The translations under genes and the position numbers were made by a program. The notes beneath the pieces were generated by a model. It was given only the letters and a program-made list of their open reading frames with translations, made no database searches and had not been told where the DNA came from. A stretch of 64,000 nucleotides of DNA from Posidoniimonas polymericola. GTDB lineage: Bacteria > Planctomycetota > Planctomycetia > Pirellulales > Lacipirellulaceae. The stretch is from NCBI RefSeq assembly GCF_007859935.1, contig NZ_SJPO01000003.1:268827-332826 (forward strand), given 5' to 3'. Position 1 is the stretch's first letter; each line of letters begins with the position of its first letter. Shown here one piece after another: positions 38,297 to 46,831 of this stretch.

Positions 38297-41200
38297 TCAC
38301 TGCTGCTCAGAGTGTTTCTGCCCAATCAGTGATTCTTGCCAGCTCACCCAAATCGCCTTGTGGGCGTCACTGTATCGATGGTTAATGCGGTTAGCCTCTT
38401 CTTCGATACGCCCTCTCAGATAACTGCCCACTCTCCCAGCGTTGTTTTGAAGCCAGCTACGTTCGTCGGCGCCGTTTTCGGGGCTCAGTTGCCCCTCCGC
38501 GCCTATAGTGCGTCGGTAGGACTCAAATGTAGAGCCATCAATACGACTATTGTCGATCGTGTCCATCGCGACCGCGGCGGCCCAGGCGAGTTTGATGTCG
38601 TCGGACTCTAGCAGGCCCTCAAGCGGGGGCTTCGACGCGCCTGCCGCTGGTCCAAGCACTGCGATCCCCCGCGCCGCAGCAAGCTTGGCGGCTGCGATCT
38701 CAGCGGCTCCCGAGGCTGGGTAGAGATCGCAGTGCAACTCTGACTCTGTCGGCGATTCTAGCACCTGCTTGAGGAAATCCGCGGTTTGGAGTTTCGCGTG
38801 ATCGGAAGCACCGCCTAGCAGCAAGCGGCTCAGGCGGCGGACACTGAAGTCCTCGTGCAGCAAGTTTTGATACAGCAGCCGCAGCCACTGCTCGTCGACG
38901 TTCTCATTGGTGAGCGGTGTCCACGTTCGGCCCATGTTCCCTGGCAGGTGGAGCAGCATGAGGGCTCCCCTTCGCACTTTCAAATCGTCGCTCTGCAGGG
39001 CGCTGATCCACGTGTCCCGCACCCTGGGGTCGGCGAGTCGTTCATCCTTGCTCACCAGCGTCTTGAGTGCGGCAGTGGCGACTTCGGTGTGAGGGTCGTC
39101 GAGCAGCCCGCATATTGTCTCGTAGGTGCTCTTGTCTACCTCGACGGGCGTCAGCGACCGCGAGATCCGCTGAACCATCTCCTGCACCAGGGACGCGTAC
39201 CGCTCTGGATCCGTCTCGTAGCGATCCATCAACAGGGGGAACCAGGCTTCGAGCGGCGCCGCGTTGGGGCTTGGCGGTTGGGATGTTGAGAGCAACGCGT
39301 CGGCAATCGCACCTTGGATGCTACCCAGTCGCCGTTCTGAGAAGTCGTAGACCGCCGCGACATCCAGGATCGCGTTCGCCGCTTCGATCTCGTACCCGGC
39401 CCGACCAAACGCCGTTAAGGCTTGGATAGCTGTGGTTCGTTCCTTGGTGCTCAGCTCCGTCCGCCACTGCGTGTTCCACTCCTCGAACGAGCGGCCGTTG
39501 TAGGTCAGCTTGGCGAGTGGCGGGGGAGTGCTCCCTGGCTCGGGGAGTTGTGCCGCCGAACGTTCCACCCTATCACCGGGCAGCACCAGCGGTGGCGCCT
39601 TGAAGTACGTTTCGTCGGTTGACGGCGCCGTCGCGGCTGGCGGAGGGCCGAAGCCGGGCGGTGGCAATGAGGGTGGGCCAGGCTTCTTGGCCGGCGTGGG
39701 AGGCAGCTTGTATTTGACGGTCTTCCCCAGCCGCTCCTGCTCTGCCTCCCACGCGTCCGCCTTGAACGTGATCCGGCCGGTGACCAGCTTGTAGGTCATC
39801 TCGGGCTCGTGCGCCTGTCCGCCCATTTCGCCGTATCCGCCGCCGCCAAATTCTCCGCCGTAGCCGCCACCCATTTCTCCGCCGTTTCCACCACCTCTGC
39901 CAAATCCGTCGTTGGACGGCGTAACTGGTGACCACCGCAGCACGTAAACCTTTAGTGGATTAAACTCGCCGAGGTCGTCGCGACGCAGCACTTCGGCCAG
40001 TTGATCCCAGCCCTCGATTGGCCATACATGCAGCCCGACGAGAATGTCGCTGGGGGCAAACACGGGGGGCACACCTCCGCGCCCTCCGCCTCGGTTTCCG
40101 AAGGTTCCCTTGGTAACGACCAGCCCGCCGCCAAACCCCTTCTCCTTCACGGCGGGCGCCTGAGCGTCGTCGAGCGAAGCGACTTCAATGTCAAACATCT
40201 TGAACGCCAAATCCGCCACCCGCTGATCCTCCAGCGACAAGGAGTGCGGGTTGCCAGGAGCCGGCTCCTCATCAGGAGTCTCGGCTTCGACTTCCTGCGG
40301 CTCGGCCGATTGCGTTTCATCGGGCGAGGCTTCCGGCTCGTTGGCTGCCTCAGAGACCGCCTCGGGCCCCTGTGAAAACGAGTACCCACACGCGCCGGTC
40401 AGGCCGAGGCCGACGGCCACGACCGCCAGCAAAAACTTCTTGGAAACGAGCATCGGTTCGTCCTCGAGTTGCAGGATGCGGCGGACCCGCCGCGCGAGGG
40501 GGTGAGAAGCCATTGCGCTAGCCGCCAGCGGGAGCGGGCCGCTGGAAGTTTGCTCGGCCACGGCGACTAGCAGCTCGGCGTACGACTGCGGGTCGTCGGT
40601 CAGCCGGACCACCAGGGCGTCGCAGCACTGCTCGCGGTCGGCGCGGAGCTGGCGGCTCACCAGCCAGACCGCCGGGTGGAAGAACAGCAGCGACTCGATG
40701 GCCCGCTGCAGCAGGTTCACCAGGTTGTCGCGGCGGCGGACGTGGGCCAGCTCGTGCAGCAGCACCATCTCGAGCTGCTCGGGCGAGTAGCCGCTCGCCG
40801 CGATGGCCGGCAGCAGCACGACCGGCCGCAGCACGCCGATCAGCATCGGCTGGGCGACCCGCTCGCTGAGCGCGAGCGCCGCCCGGCCGCGAATCCGAAG
40901 CCGCTCGGCCGCGGCGACCAGGGCCTCGTGCAGCGGGCCACTCGTCACCGGCTGGCAGTCCTTCCGCAGCCGCTCGACCCCGATCAGGCCGGTCGCCAGC
41001 AGCAGGAAAGTGAGCGGGGCCCCGATCAGCCACAGCAGCGGCAGCCACTCGGCCGCTTGATCGAACACCGCTACCAGTTTTTCATCCAGTGCCACGTTAT
41101 TTAGCGCCGTCGGCTCCGCCGCGGTCGCTGGCAGTGTCGCTGGCTCGGCCGCGGTAGTAGCCGTTGACGGTTGAAACTCCGCGGCTTGCGGATCGAACGC

Positions 41201-41521
41201 GAGCGGCGTTTCTGCCAGATCGATCGTCGATTCGCTTGCTTCGGTTGCTAACGCAGCGAACTCGAACGTGGCGGCGGGAGCGCCAGCGAGCGGCGAGCCG
41301 GGAATTGCGATCGGCTCTTGCTGCCACAAGTAGCCGGCGATTAAGGCCGGCGCTATGGCGAGGGCGCCGAATCCCATCAGCGTGACGGTGTACCGCGCCA
41401 GCGGCGCGGCGGTTCGGAGCGTGAACCGAGCGACGAGGGTTATCAACGCGATCGTGGACCCGACCCACAGGAAGTGGAGCATGGTCCAGCCGGCAATCAG
41501 CCACAGGGCGCCGCTATTCAT
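38297..41521 (-). CDS. BlaR1/MecR1-type M56 metallopeptidase with PDZ-like and HEAT-like extensions
   Basis: The 1074-residue protein opens with membrane helices (LWLIAGWTMLHFLWVGSTIALITLVARF, about 5-32). The M56 zinc-protease domain carries LLHELAHVRRRDNL (HELAH, about 277-283) in the loop before the RADREQCCDALVV ligand segment. After a further helix (LLAVVAVGLGLTGACGYSF) come an acidic linker and a PDZ-like domain with VFAPSDILVGLHVWPI. Next is a Gly-rich stretch, then about 350 residues of HEAT-like helical repeats. It is 2 bp downstream of the BlaI-type repressor, as in sensor-protease/repressor systems. The signal sensed is unknown. ATG 41521 is chosen; upstream codons overlap the repressor. 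Confidence 0.88.
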   Translation of the reverse strand: MNSGALWLIAGWTMLHFLWVGSTIALITLVARFTLRTAAPLARYTVTLMGFGALAIAPALIAGYLWQQEPIAIPGSPLAGAPAATFEFAALATEASESTIDLAETPLAFDPQAAEFQPSTATTAAEPATLPATAAEPTALNNVALDEKLVAVFDQAAEWLPLLWLIGAPLTFLLLATGLIGVERLRKDCQPVTSGPLHEALVAAAERLRIRGRAALALSERVAQPMLIGVLRPVVLLPAIAASGYSPEQLEMVLLHELAHVRRRDNLVNLLQRAIESLLFFHPAVWLVSRQLRADREQCCDALVVRLTDDPQSYAELLVAVAEQTSSGPLPLAASAMASHPLARRVRRILQLEDEPMLVSKKFLLAVVAVGLGLTGACGYSFSQGPEAVSEAANEPEASPDETQSAEPQEVEAETPDEEPAPGNPHSLSLEDQRVADLAFKMFDIEVASLDDAQAPAVKEKGFGGGLVVTKGTFGNRGGGRGGVPPVFAPSDILVGLHVWPIEGWDQLAEVLRRDDLGEFNPLKVYVLRWSPVTPSNDGFGRGGGNGGEMGGGYGGEFGGGGYGEMGGQAHEPEMTYKLVTGRITFKADAWEAEQERLGKTVKYKLPPTPAKKPGPPSLPPPGFGPPPAATAPSTDETYFKAPPLVLPGDRVERSAAQLPEPGSTPPPLAKLTYNGRSFEEWNTQWRTELSTKERTTAIQALTAFGRAGYEIEAANAILDVAAVYDFSERRLGSIQGAIADALLSTSQPPSPNAAPLEAWFPLLMDRYETDPERYASLVQEMVQRISRSLTPVEVDKSTYETICGLLDDPHTEVATAALKTLVSKDERLADPRVRDTWISALQSDDLKVRRGALMLLHLPGNMGRTWTPLTNENVDEQWLRLLYQNLLHEDFSVRRLSRLLLGGASDHAKLQTADFLKQVLESPTESELHCDLYPASGAAEIAAAKLAAARGIAVLGPAAGASKPPLEGLLESDDIKLAWAAAVAMDTIDNSRIDGSTFESYRRTIGAEGQLSPENGADERSWLQNNAGRVGSYLRGRIEEEANRINHRYSDAHKAIWVSWQESLIGQKHSEQQ

Positions 41522-41523
41522 GG

Positions 41524-41922
41524 CTACCTCCCCTTCTTGCTGGTGGTCCGTTTTCCGCCGATCAGCTGTTTCAGCTCGGCGAGCTCTGACGGCTTGAGCT
41601 GCTTGCTCTCGACCAAATGGGCGACCAGCCGCTCGGCCGAGCCGTCGAACAGGCCGTCGACCAGCTTGCCGAGCAGCGAGTCGGCGGTCGACTCGTGCGA
41701 CACGGCGGCCGACCACTGGTAGCCCCGCCCGGCCGAGGTCCGTTTCACGAGCTGCTTGTCGAGCATCACCTTGAGCATCGTCGCCACCGTGGTGGTGGCG
41801 ACCTCACGCTCCGCCCGGAGCGCGTCGCACACCACGCCGAGCGGCGCCGGGCCGTGCTCCCAGAGCACGCGGAGGATCTCGAGTTCGCCATCGGTCGGGT
41901 GGGGCGAGCGGGGACGCGACAT
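41524..41922 (-). CDS. BlaI/MecI-family transcriptional repressor
   Basis: The 132-residue protein has a winged-helix N-terminal domain: PTDGELEILRVLWEHGPAPLG, located at about 9-29, and VATTTVATMLKVMLDKQLVKR. A C-terminal dimerisation/cleavage region includes LVDGLFDGSAERLVAHLV. In BlaI systems the M56 partner inactivates the repressor by proteolysis when a signal is sensed. It is the first gene of the two-gene unit. An AT-rich dyad 67 bp upstream is a candidate operator. A GTG three bases earlier is an alternative start. Confidence 0.92.
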   Translation of the reverse strand: MSRPRSPHPTDGELEILRVLWEHGPAPLGVVCDALRAEREVATTTVATMLKVMLDKQLVKRTSAGRGYQWSAAVSHESTADSLLGKLVDGLFDGSAERLVAHLVESKQLKPSELAELKQLIGGKRTTSKKGR

Positions 41923-41988
41923 CACGGGCTCCCGTGCAGTGTTCAGCGGGTGGGTTCGGCGTCGCCGGGTTGCGGCTAGCTGCTTCGG

Positions 41989-42006
41989 ATTCTAAAGAAT
42001 TAGAAT
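41989..42006. promoter_or_regulatory. Candidate BlaI-type operator (dyad)
   Basis: ATTCTAAAGAATTAGAAT is a dyad of ATTCTAA and TTAGAAT around AGAA, centred about 75 bp upstream of the blaI-like start. It is strikingly AT-rich in a GC-rich region and is not part of the repeat clusters further right. Autoregulation at such sites is usual for BlaI/MecI. Confidence 0.55.
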
Positions 42007-42080
42007 GGCGGGTGTCAAGGAAAAAATCGAGCGATCGGAATGATGGTCCCGCGGAAACAATTATCGATGCGCCCAGCGAA

Positions 42081-42332
42081 CCAGCCCGCGGCGGGAGCCG
42101 TGGGTCTTGAACCAGAATTAATGGCATGCCGACAAGCCAAGCCCCAACGGGGCGCGCCAATACAGCCCAGGGCAACGCCCTGGGTCGGCGGCCAGATCGA
42201 TCTTCCAGAGCCCTGAAGGGGCGCGCTATTGATCGTCAGGGTCGGTAGCGCGCCCCTTCAGGGCTTGGTGGCGGGCGGCGGGGTTTTCCCAGGGCGTTGC
42301 CCTGGGCTGTGATAGCGCGCCCCGTTGGGGCT
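42081..42332. repeat. Composite palindromic repeat cluster, copy 1
   Basis: The left unit (42081-42184) ends CCCAGGGCAACGCCCTGGG. A perfect 20-bp inverted repeat follows at 42209-42228 and 42246-42265. The inverse unit CCCAGGGCGTTGCCCTGGG with a CGCGCCCCGTTGGGGCT block runs from 42288 to 42332. Much of the left unit recurs nearly unchanged at 42697-42800. Confidence 0.8.
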
Positions 42333-42533
42333 GTGAGATCCGTGGCGCCTTCTCCCCGGATTTGTGTAGAAGCGTCACTTGATGTGTGGTCCAATAGGGG
42401 GACACCGACACAGGGTTGCAGAGCACGGCGGCGACGTTTGTATCGCAGGCCGGCGTTCGTTGCTGCGCGGTTAAGGAAACGCTCGCTGCCTTTGGGTTCT
42501 GTCCGACCGATTGGTCCGGATGGACACCGTGGC

Positions 42534-42631
42534 GGACAAAACCCACGGGTCGATTTGGTCTTCGCGTGCGTAGAGCCTACTATCGCAGCGCGAAACGGAT
42601 CGCGGGGAGAATCGTGGGTGGGGTTTTGTCC
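42534..42631. repeat. GGACAAAACCC-bounded palindromic element, copy B
   Basis: GGACAAAACCC at 42534-42544 and GGGTTTTGTCC at 42621-42631 bound 98 bp. The interior is not similar to copies A and C, but length and ends are. It sits between the two composite repeat clusters in the gene-free gap 41923-43003. Confidence 0.75.
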
Positions 42632-42696
42632 CCTCCGGTCGATATTTTGGACTAAACGTCGTGCGTAGGAGGGCAGCAAGATTTCCGACAGTATGC

Positions 42697-42879
42697 AGCC
42701 CGCGGCGGAAGCCGCGGGTTTTGAACCAGAGTTGATGACATGCCGACAGGCCAAGCCCCAACGGGGCGCGCCAATACAGCCCAGGGCAACGCCCTGGGGC
42801 GGCTTCAGGGCCTGGTGTGGGCGGCGGGTTCTGCCCAGGGCGTTGCCCTGGGCTGTGATAGCGCGCCCCTTTGGGGCTT
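42697..42879. repeat. Composite palindromic repeat cluster, copy 2
   Basis: It begins with AGCCCGCGGCGGAAGCCGCG and runs through the GCCCCAACGGGGCGCGCC block and CCCAGGGCAACGCCCTGGG. It closes with the inverse CCCAGGGCGTTGCCCTGGG and GCGCGCCCCTTTGGGGC. It is a second copy of the 42081-42332 unit without the middle inverted repeat. Confidence 0.8.
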
Positions 42880-43003
42880 TTGGTTGGTGGGACCGTTGAC
42901 CGACCGGCGGGGCCGTCACCCCACCCCCCCCAAGAGTTGACATGGGCCTCCCCATCGAGGGGAGTAGAGTTACGATTGCATACTCAGCCTCAAGGCCGAA
43001 CGG

Positions 43004-43840
43004 ATGGCGATGCGACTCCCTACCCGCAAGTTCTGGCTCGGCCTCGTGCGGCGGCTGGCCTTGTACTACCTGCTGATCCTGCTTGCTATGACCTTCATCG
43101 AACGCTGGCTTGTTTACCCCGCCCCGAGCGCCGACGAGGGGGATTGGGCGCCGCCGCACCTGGAGTTCGAGGAGGCCACTTTCACGTCGGCCGATGGCAC
43201 GCCGCTGCACGGGTGGTTCTTCAAGCACGAGAAGGCCCGGCGGTCGGTGCTGTACCTGCACGGCAACGGCGTGCACGTGGCGGACATCGGCGACCGGATG
43301 CCGGTGATCTCCCGCCACCTGCAGGCCGACGTGCTGGTGTTCGACTACCGCGGCTACGGCAAGAGCGGCGGGAAGCCGATCGAGCCGGGCGTGATCGAGG
43401 ACGGCCTGGCGGCGTCGGCTTGGCTGGCGGAGCGGACCGGGGCGCCCGCTAGTCGGCAGGTGCTGATCGGCCGCTCGATTGGCGCCGGCGTGGCCGTGGC
43501 GATGGCCGAGCGGCAGGGCGCCGGCTGTGTTGTGGCGCAGTGTGCGTTCGCGCGGCTGACCGACCCGGCGGCCAAGATGTTTCCGTGGCTGCCGGTGCGG
43601 CTCTTGATGCGGAACCAGTTTCCATCTGTCGAGCGGATCCAGAACTATCACGGTCCGTACTTTGGCTGCCACGGCACGGACGACACGCTGGTGCCGTTCG
43701 AGCAGGGGGAGCAGCTGTTCCGCGCGGCCCCGACCGAGCAGAAGGAGTTTCTGGCCTACGAGGGGATGGGCCACAACGAGCCGCTGCCGCGGGAGTACTG
43801 GCAGCGGCTGGCGGCGTTTCTGGAAGAGGTGGGGGCTTAG
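43004..43840 (+). CDS. Membrane-anchored alpha/beta hydrolase (BEM46/ABHD13-like)
   Basis: The 278-residue protein has an N-terminal transmembrane anchor (about 15-33) and an alpha/beta-hydrolase fold. The HG oxyanion segment is VLYLHGNG (about 82-89) and the nucleophile elbow IGRSIGAG (Ser about 151). The acid is in GTDDTLVP (about 226-233) and the histidine in GMGHNEP near residue 257. The layout and anchored N-terminus resemble BEM46/ABHD13-type hydrolases. The substrate is unknown. A half REP lies just after the stop. Confidence 0.83.
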   Translation: MAMRLPTRKFWLGLVRRLALYYLLILLAMTFIERWLVYPAPSADEGDWAPPHLEFEEATFTSADGTPLHGWFFKHEKARRSVLYLHGNGVHVADIGDRMPVISRHLQADVLVFDYRGYGKSGGKPIEPGVIEDGLAASAWLAERTGAPASRQVLIGRSIGAGVAVAMAERQGAGCVVAQCAFARLTDPAAKMFPWLPVRLLMRNQFPSVERIQNYHGPYFGCHGTDDTLVPFEQGEQLFRAAPTEQKEFLAYEGMGHNEPLPREYWQRLAAFLEEVGA

Positions 43841-43854
43841 CTGGGGGCGGTGGA

Positions 43855-43885
43855 CGCGCGGCGGAGCCGCGACGCTTCATGTGGT
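43855..43885. repeat. Truncated REP (half copy)
   Basis: CGCGCGGCGGAGCCGCGACG and the following CTTCATGTGGTT match the left arm and loop of the REP hairpins at 32481 and 33183. The right arm is absent. Confidence 0.65.
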
Positions 43886-43927
43886 TCGCCGGCCATCGGT
43901 GACCGTGTGCCAGCCGCCAGCCACTAC

Positions 43928-45511
43928 TTACACATCAATCAACGAATCCGGAGCCTCACGCAGGAACAGGTAGATCAGGATCGCGCTGCTCAGCAGCTCG
44001 GCCGACAGCAGTTTGAGGGCGGCGTTGTGGCCGAGCTGGCTGGAGAGGTACACGTAGGTCGCCGAGGTTACGAGCGCGACGCCGACGGTGAACGTGAACG
44101 AGACGCTCAACCGGTAGCTCTCGCTGTGGTTGGCGGCGCGGAACTCGCGGAAGAACTGGTAGACGACGCCGATGTAGATCAGCAAGGTCACCAGTCCCCA
44201 CTGATCGTTCAACGCTGGGAGAACAATGAAAGCGTCGTACAGGCCGTGGCCCAGCACCGCGACACCAAATACCGCGAACGCCTCGGGTCCAAGCGTCTTG
44301 GGATGCCAGCACGCCCGGCAGACCGCCAGGCCGACCAGCCCGGTAAGCGACATATGCAGGAAGTTGGCCATTGTGAGTCGGCCAAGGCTGCTGGCTCCGA
44401 GGCTGTTGCCGAAGTAGCCAACGTTCTCCTCGACCGCGAACCCAAGCCCAACACAAGCACTGACAATCAGCGCCTGCAGCTCCGACCGCCGCGATACCAG
44501 CCAGGGGATCAGCGGCAAGAGGAGCAGCAGCTTGGCGAGCTCCTCGCGGAGGCCGACTCCGAGGATGAAGTACTTGAGTCCGGGGATTAGTTCGTTGCTT
44601 TCCTCGAGCCCCCAACCGGCTTCTTGCACCAAGATGAAGAACAACGTGAGCCCAACGCTCACCACGCCCAATGCCACGCCGGCCAGGCAGAGCCACAGCG
44701 AGACCCTCCCTTGATAGAATCGCCCGATGTGCAGCAGAAACGACAGCCAGCAGGCGCCGGTCAGCAGCGCCAGCACCGCGGGCCCGGGCGCGTACTGCTG
44801 GAACATCAACGCCGGCATCTGCCGCAACACGGCGAGCCAGTCGTCACGCTCGGCGGCCTGCTCGGCGAGCGCGTAGGGCGGGATCAGGGGTCGGTAGTCG
44901 GGGTTGTCGGCCAGGGCGGTCAGCTCGTCCCAGCGGTCGGCAACTGCGAGGGCCGAGACCAGCCGCTCGCGGGCGGATTGGGAGTCGAACTGGTCGGCCT
45001 CGGCGCGGAGCAGGTCGATCCGCTGCGTGGCGGCGGCCGGGTCGTCTGCCAGGCAGTGGGCCAGTGCGTAGTTGGCGTAGCGGGTCGGCGGGCGGCGATT
45101 CGCCTGACGGTAGAGCGAGAGCCGCGAACCGTGCCCCACGACGCTGTTGGTCATCACCGTGGCGATCTCGGCCGCCTCCCGGTCCCACCGCTGGGCGGCG
45201 TTGTCGAACAGGCCGAGCGGCGGGAGGTCCCCCTCGGGATCGAGCCTCCGGGCGATCAGCGCCGCGGCGTCGAGCACCTGGTAGAAGTCGGCGTTGGGCG
45301 CCAGCTGCAGCCGCTCCAATGGCCGCCAGGGATGGTTGGGGTTGTGGACCGACTCCACCAGGCACCGCTGCAGCGGGTCCTGCCCCGCCAGGCCGGCTAG
45401 CAGCGGCGCCGCGAAGCTCAGCAGCAGGCCTGCCGCGACGATGCCGATCGCCACCCGCCAGAGGAACACGGGGTCGTGCGAGCGGCGGGCGAGCTTAGTT
45501 GTCCAGGACAT
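43928..45511 (-). CDS. PrsW-family intramembrane metalloprotease-like protein
   Basis: The 527-residue membrane protein has one N-terminal helix (about 19-38) and a soluble region with helical repeats (about 45-220). About eight membrane helices follow. The PrsW-type motifs are present in order: LREELAKLLLLLPL (EELAK), GLGFAVEENVGYF (FxxEN), a conserved His in NFLHMSLTG and a last His in VLGHGLYDA. PrsW cleaves anti-sigma factors in Bacillus; the target here is unknown. No sigma or anti-sigma gene is adjacent. The long soluble N-terminal part is not typical of B. subtilis PrsW. Confidence 0.83.
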   Translation of the reverse strand: MSWTTKLARRSHDPVFLWRVAIGIVAAGLLLSFAAPLLAGLAGQDPLQRCLVESVHNPNHPWRPLERLQLAPNADFYQVLDAAALIARRLDPEGDLPPLGLFDNAAQRWDREAAEIATVMTNSVVGHGSRLSLYRQANRRPPTRYANYALAHCLADDPAAATQRIDLLRAEADQFDSQSARERLVSALAVADRWDELTALADNPDYRPLIPPYALAEQAAERDDWLAVLRQMPALMFQQYAPGPAVLALLTGACWLSFLLHIGRFYQGRVSLWLCLAGVALGVVSVGLTLFFILVQEAGWGLEESNELIPGLKYFILGVGLREELAKLLLLLPLIPWLVSRRSELQALIVSACVGLGFAVEENVGYFGNSLGASSLGRLTMANFLHMSLTGLVGLAVCRACWHPKTLGPEAFAVFGVAVLGHGLYDAFIVLPALNDQWGLVTLLIYIGVVYQFFREFRAANHSESYRLSVSFTFTVGVALVTSATYVYLSSQLGHNAALKLLSAELLSSAILIYLFLREAPDSLIDV

Positions 45512-45663
45512 GCGGAGATGAGGTGTGATAGCGTGGGGGCGTCGGGATTCCGCGGGCGAACGGCCCGAACGCCAAGAAACCGCCGCCCGGGGTGCGATTC
45601 TGACCCTCGGCAGTTTTTGATAGACTGGCAGGGCCCGCCGATTCTACCCCCACGGACGCACCC

Positions 45664-46743
45664 ATGCCACGCGAACGGATTCTCTCGAGCGAAGACCAAT
45701 CGAAGCCGACCCCGCCCCCGCCGCCAAGCACGGTGTTGGAGTCGCGTGAGGAGGACCCTGCGCTCCGCCCGAAGCACATGAAGGAGATGATCGGGCAGCG
45801 GGCCGTGTACGAGCGGATCCGCGTGGCGGTTGACGCGGCGATGATGCGGGGCGAGCCGCTGGGCCACATCCTGCTGGACGGCCCGCCCGGCCTGGGCAAG
45901 ACCACCTTCGCGACCTGCATCCCGCGGGACCTGGGCGTGGAGCTGCAGATTGCTAGCGGCGCGGCGCTGGCGGCGCCGAAGGACCTGCTGCCCTACCTGA
46001 CCAACGCGCAGGAGGGGAGCGTGCTGTTCATCGACGAGATCCACCGCCTGCCGAAGGCGGTCGAGGAGTTCATGTACCCGGCGATGGAGGACTTCCGCAT
46101 CGACATCACGCTTGGCGAGGGGGTCAACGCGCGGACGGTCAACATGAACCTGCGGCCGTTCACGATGATCGGCGCCACCACCCGCACCGGCCTGCTGTCG
46201 GCGCCGCTGCGGGACCGGTTCCAGATCCGCGAACACCTGGAGTTCTACAGCGAAGAAGAGCTGACCACGATCGTGCTCCGCAACGCGGTGATCCTCAAGT
46301 GCCCGATCGAAGAGGCCGCCGCCCGCAAGATCGCCGGCTGCAGCCGCGGCACGCCCCGCGTGGTGAACAACCGCCTGCGGTGGGTCCGCGACTACGCCAC
46401 CAGCCGCGCCGACGGCGAGGTGACGCTCGAGGTGGCGGACAGGGCGCTGGCCATGTCGCGGGTCGACTCGCTGGGGCTCGACCAGCAGGACCGCAACTAC
46501 CTGGAGACCATCCTGCGGGTCTTCAACGGCGGCCCGGCCGGCGTCGAGGCGATCGCCCACACCCTCAACGCCGCGCCCGACACGCTGACCGACGAGGTTG
46601 AGCCGTTCCTGCTGCGAGAGGGCCTGGTGGTCCGCACGTCGCGCGGCCGCAAGCTGACCAACCGCGGTTACGAGCACCTCGGTCAGACCCCACCGGAAGA
46701 GCCCGTCGGCCGCAGCAACGACGAGCTGCCGTTGTTTGAGTAG
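45664..46743 (+). CDS. ruvB: Holliday junction branch-migration ATPase RuvB
   Basis: The 359-residue hexameric motor works with RuvA and RuvC in recombination repair. It has a Pro-rich N-terminal extension (PTPPPPPST near 20) and RPKHMKEMIGQRAVYERI. Walker A is GPPGLGKTT (about 79-87), Walker B FIDEIHRL, and sensor and arginine-finger regions include GATTRTGLLSAPLRDRF. The winged helix has LGLDQQDRNYL and GPAGVEAIA. The length matches the family. ruvA and ruvC are not in the window. Confidence 0.97.
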   Translation: MPRERILSSEDQSKPTPPPPPSTVLESREEDPALRPKHMKEMIGQRAVYERIRVAVDAAMMRGEPLGHILLDGPPGLGKTTFATCIPRDLGVELQIASGAALAAPKDLLPYLTNAQEGSVLFIDEIHRLPKAVEEFMYPAMEDFRIDITLGEGVNARTVNMNLRPFTMIGATTRTGLLSAPLRDRFQIREHLEFYSEEELTTIVLRNAVILKCPIEEAAARKIAGCSRGTPRVVNNRLRWVRDYATSRADGEVTLEVADRALAMSRVDSLGLDQQDRNYLETILRVFNGGPAGVEAIAHTLNAAPDTLTDEVEPFLLREGLVVRTSRGRKLTNRGYEHLGQTPPEEPVGRSNDELPLFE

Positions 46744-46831
46744 AGGGCGTGCACCCCTCGGCTATAAGTCACAAGGTGGTTGTGAAGTTGTTTCTACCGT
46801 CACGCGAAGTCCCTATCGCCCCCAGCCGCCT

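Noticed and set aside
42236..43774. Long minus-strand frame across the repeat cluster and hydrolase gene
   Set aside because: It reads through palindromic repeats and antisense to a clear hydrolase gene.
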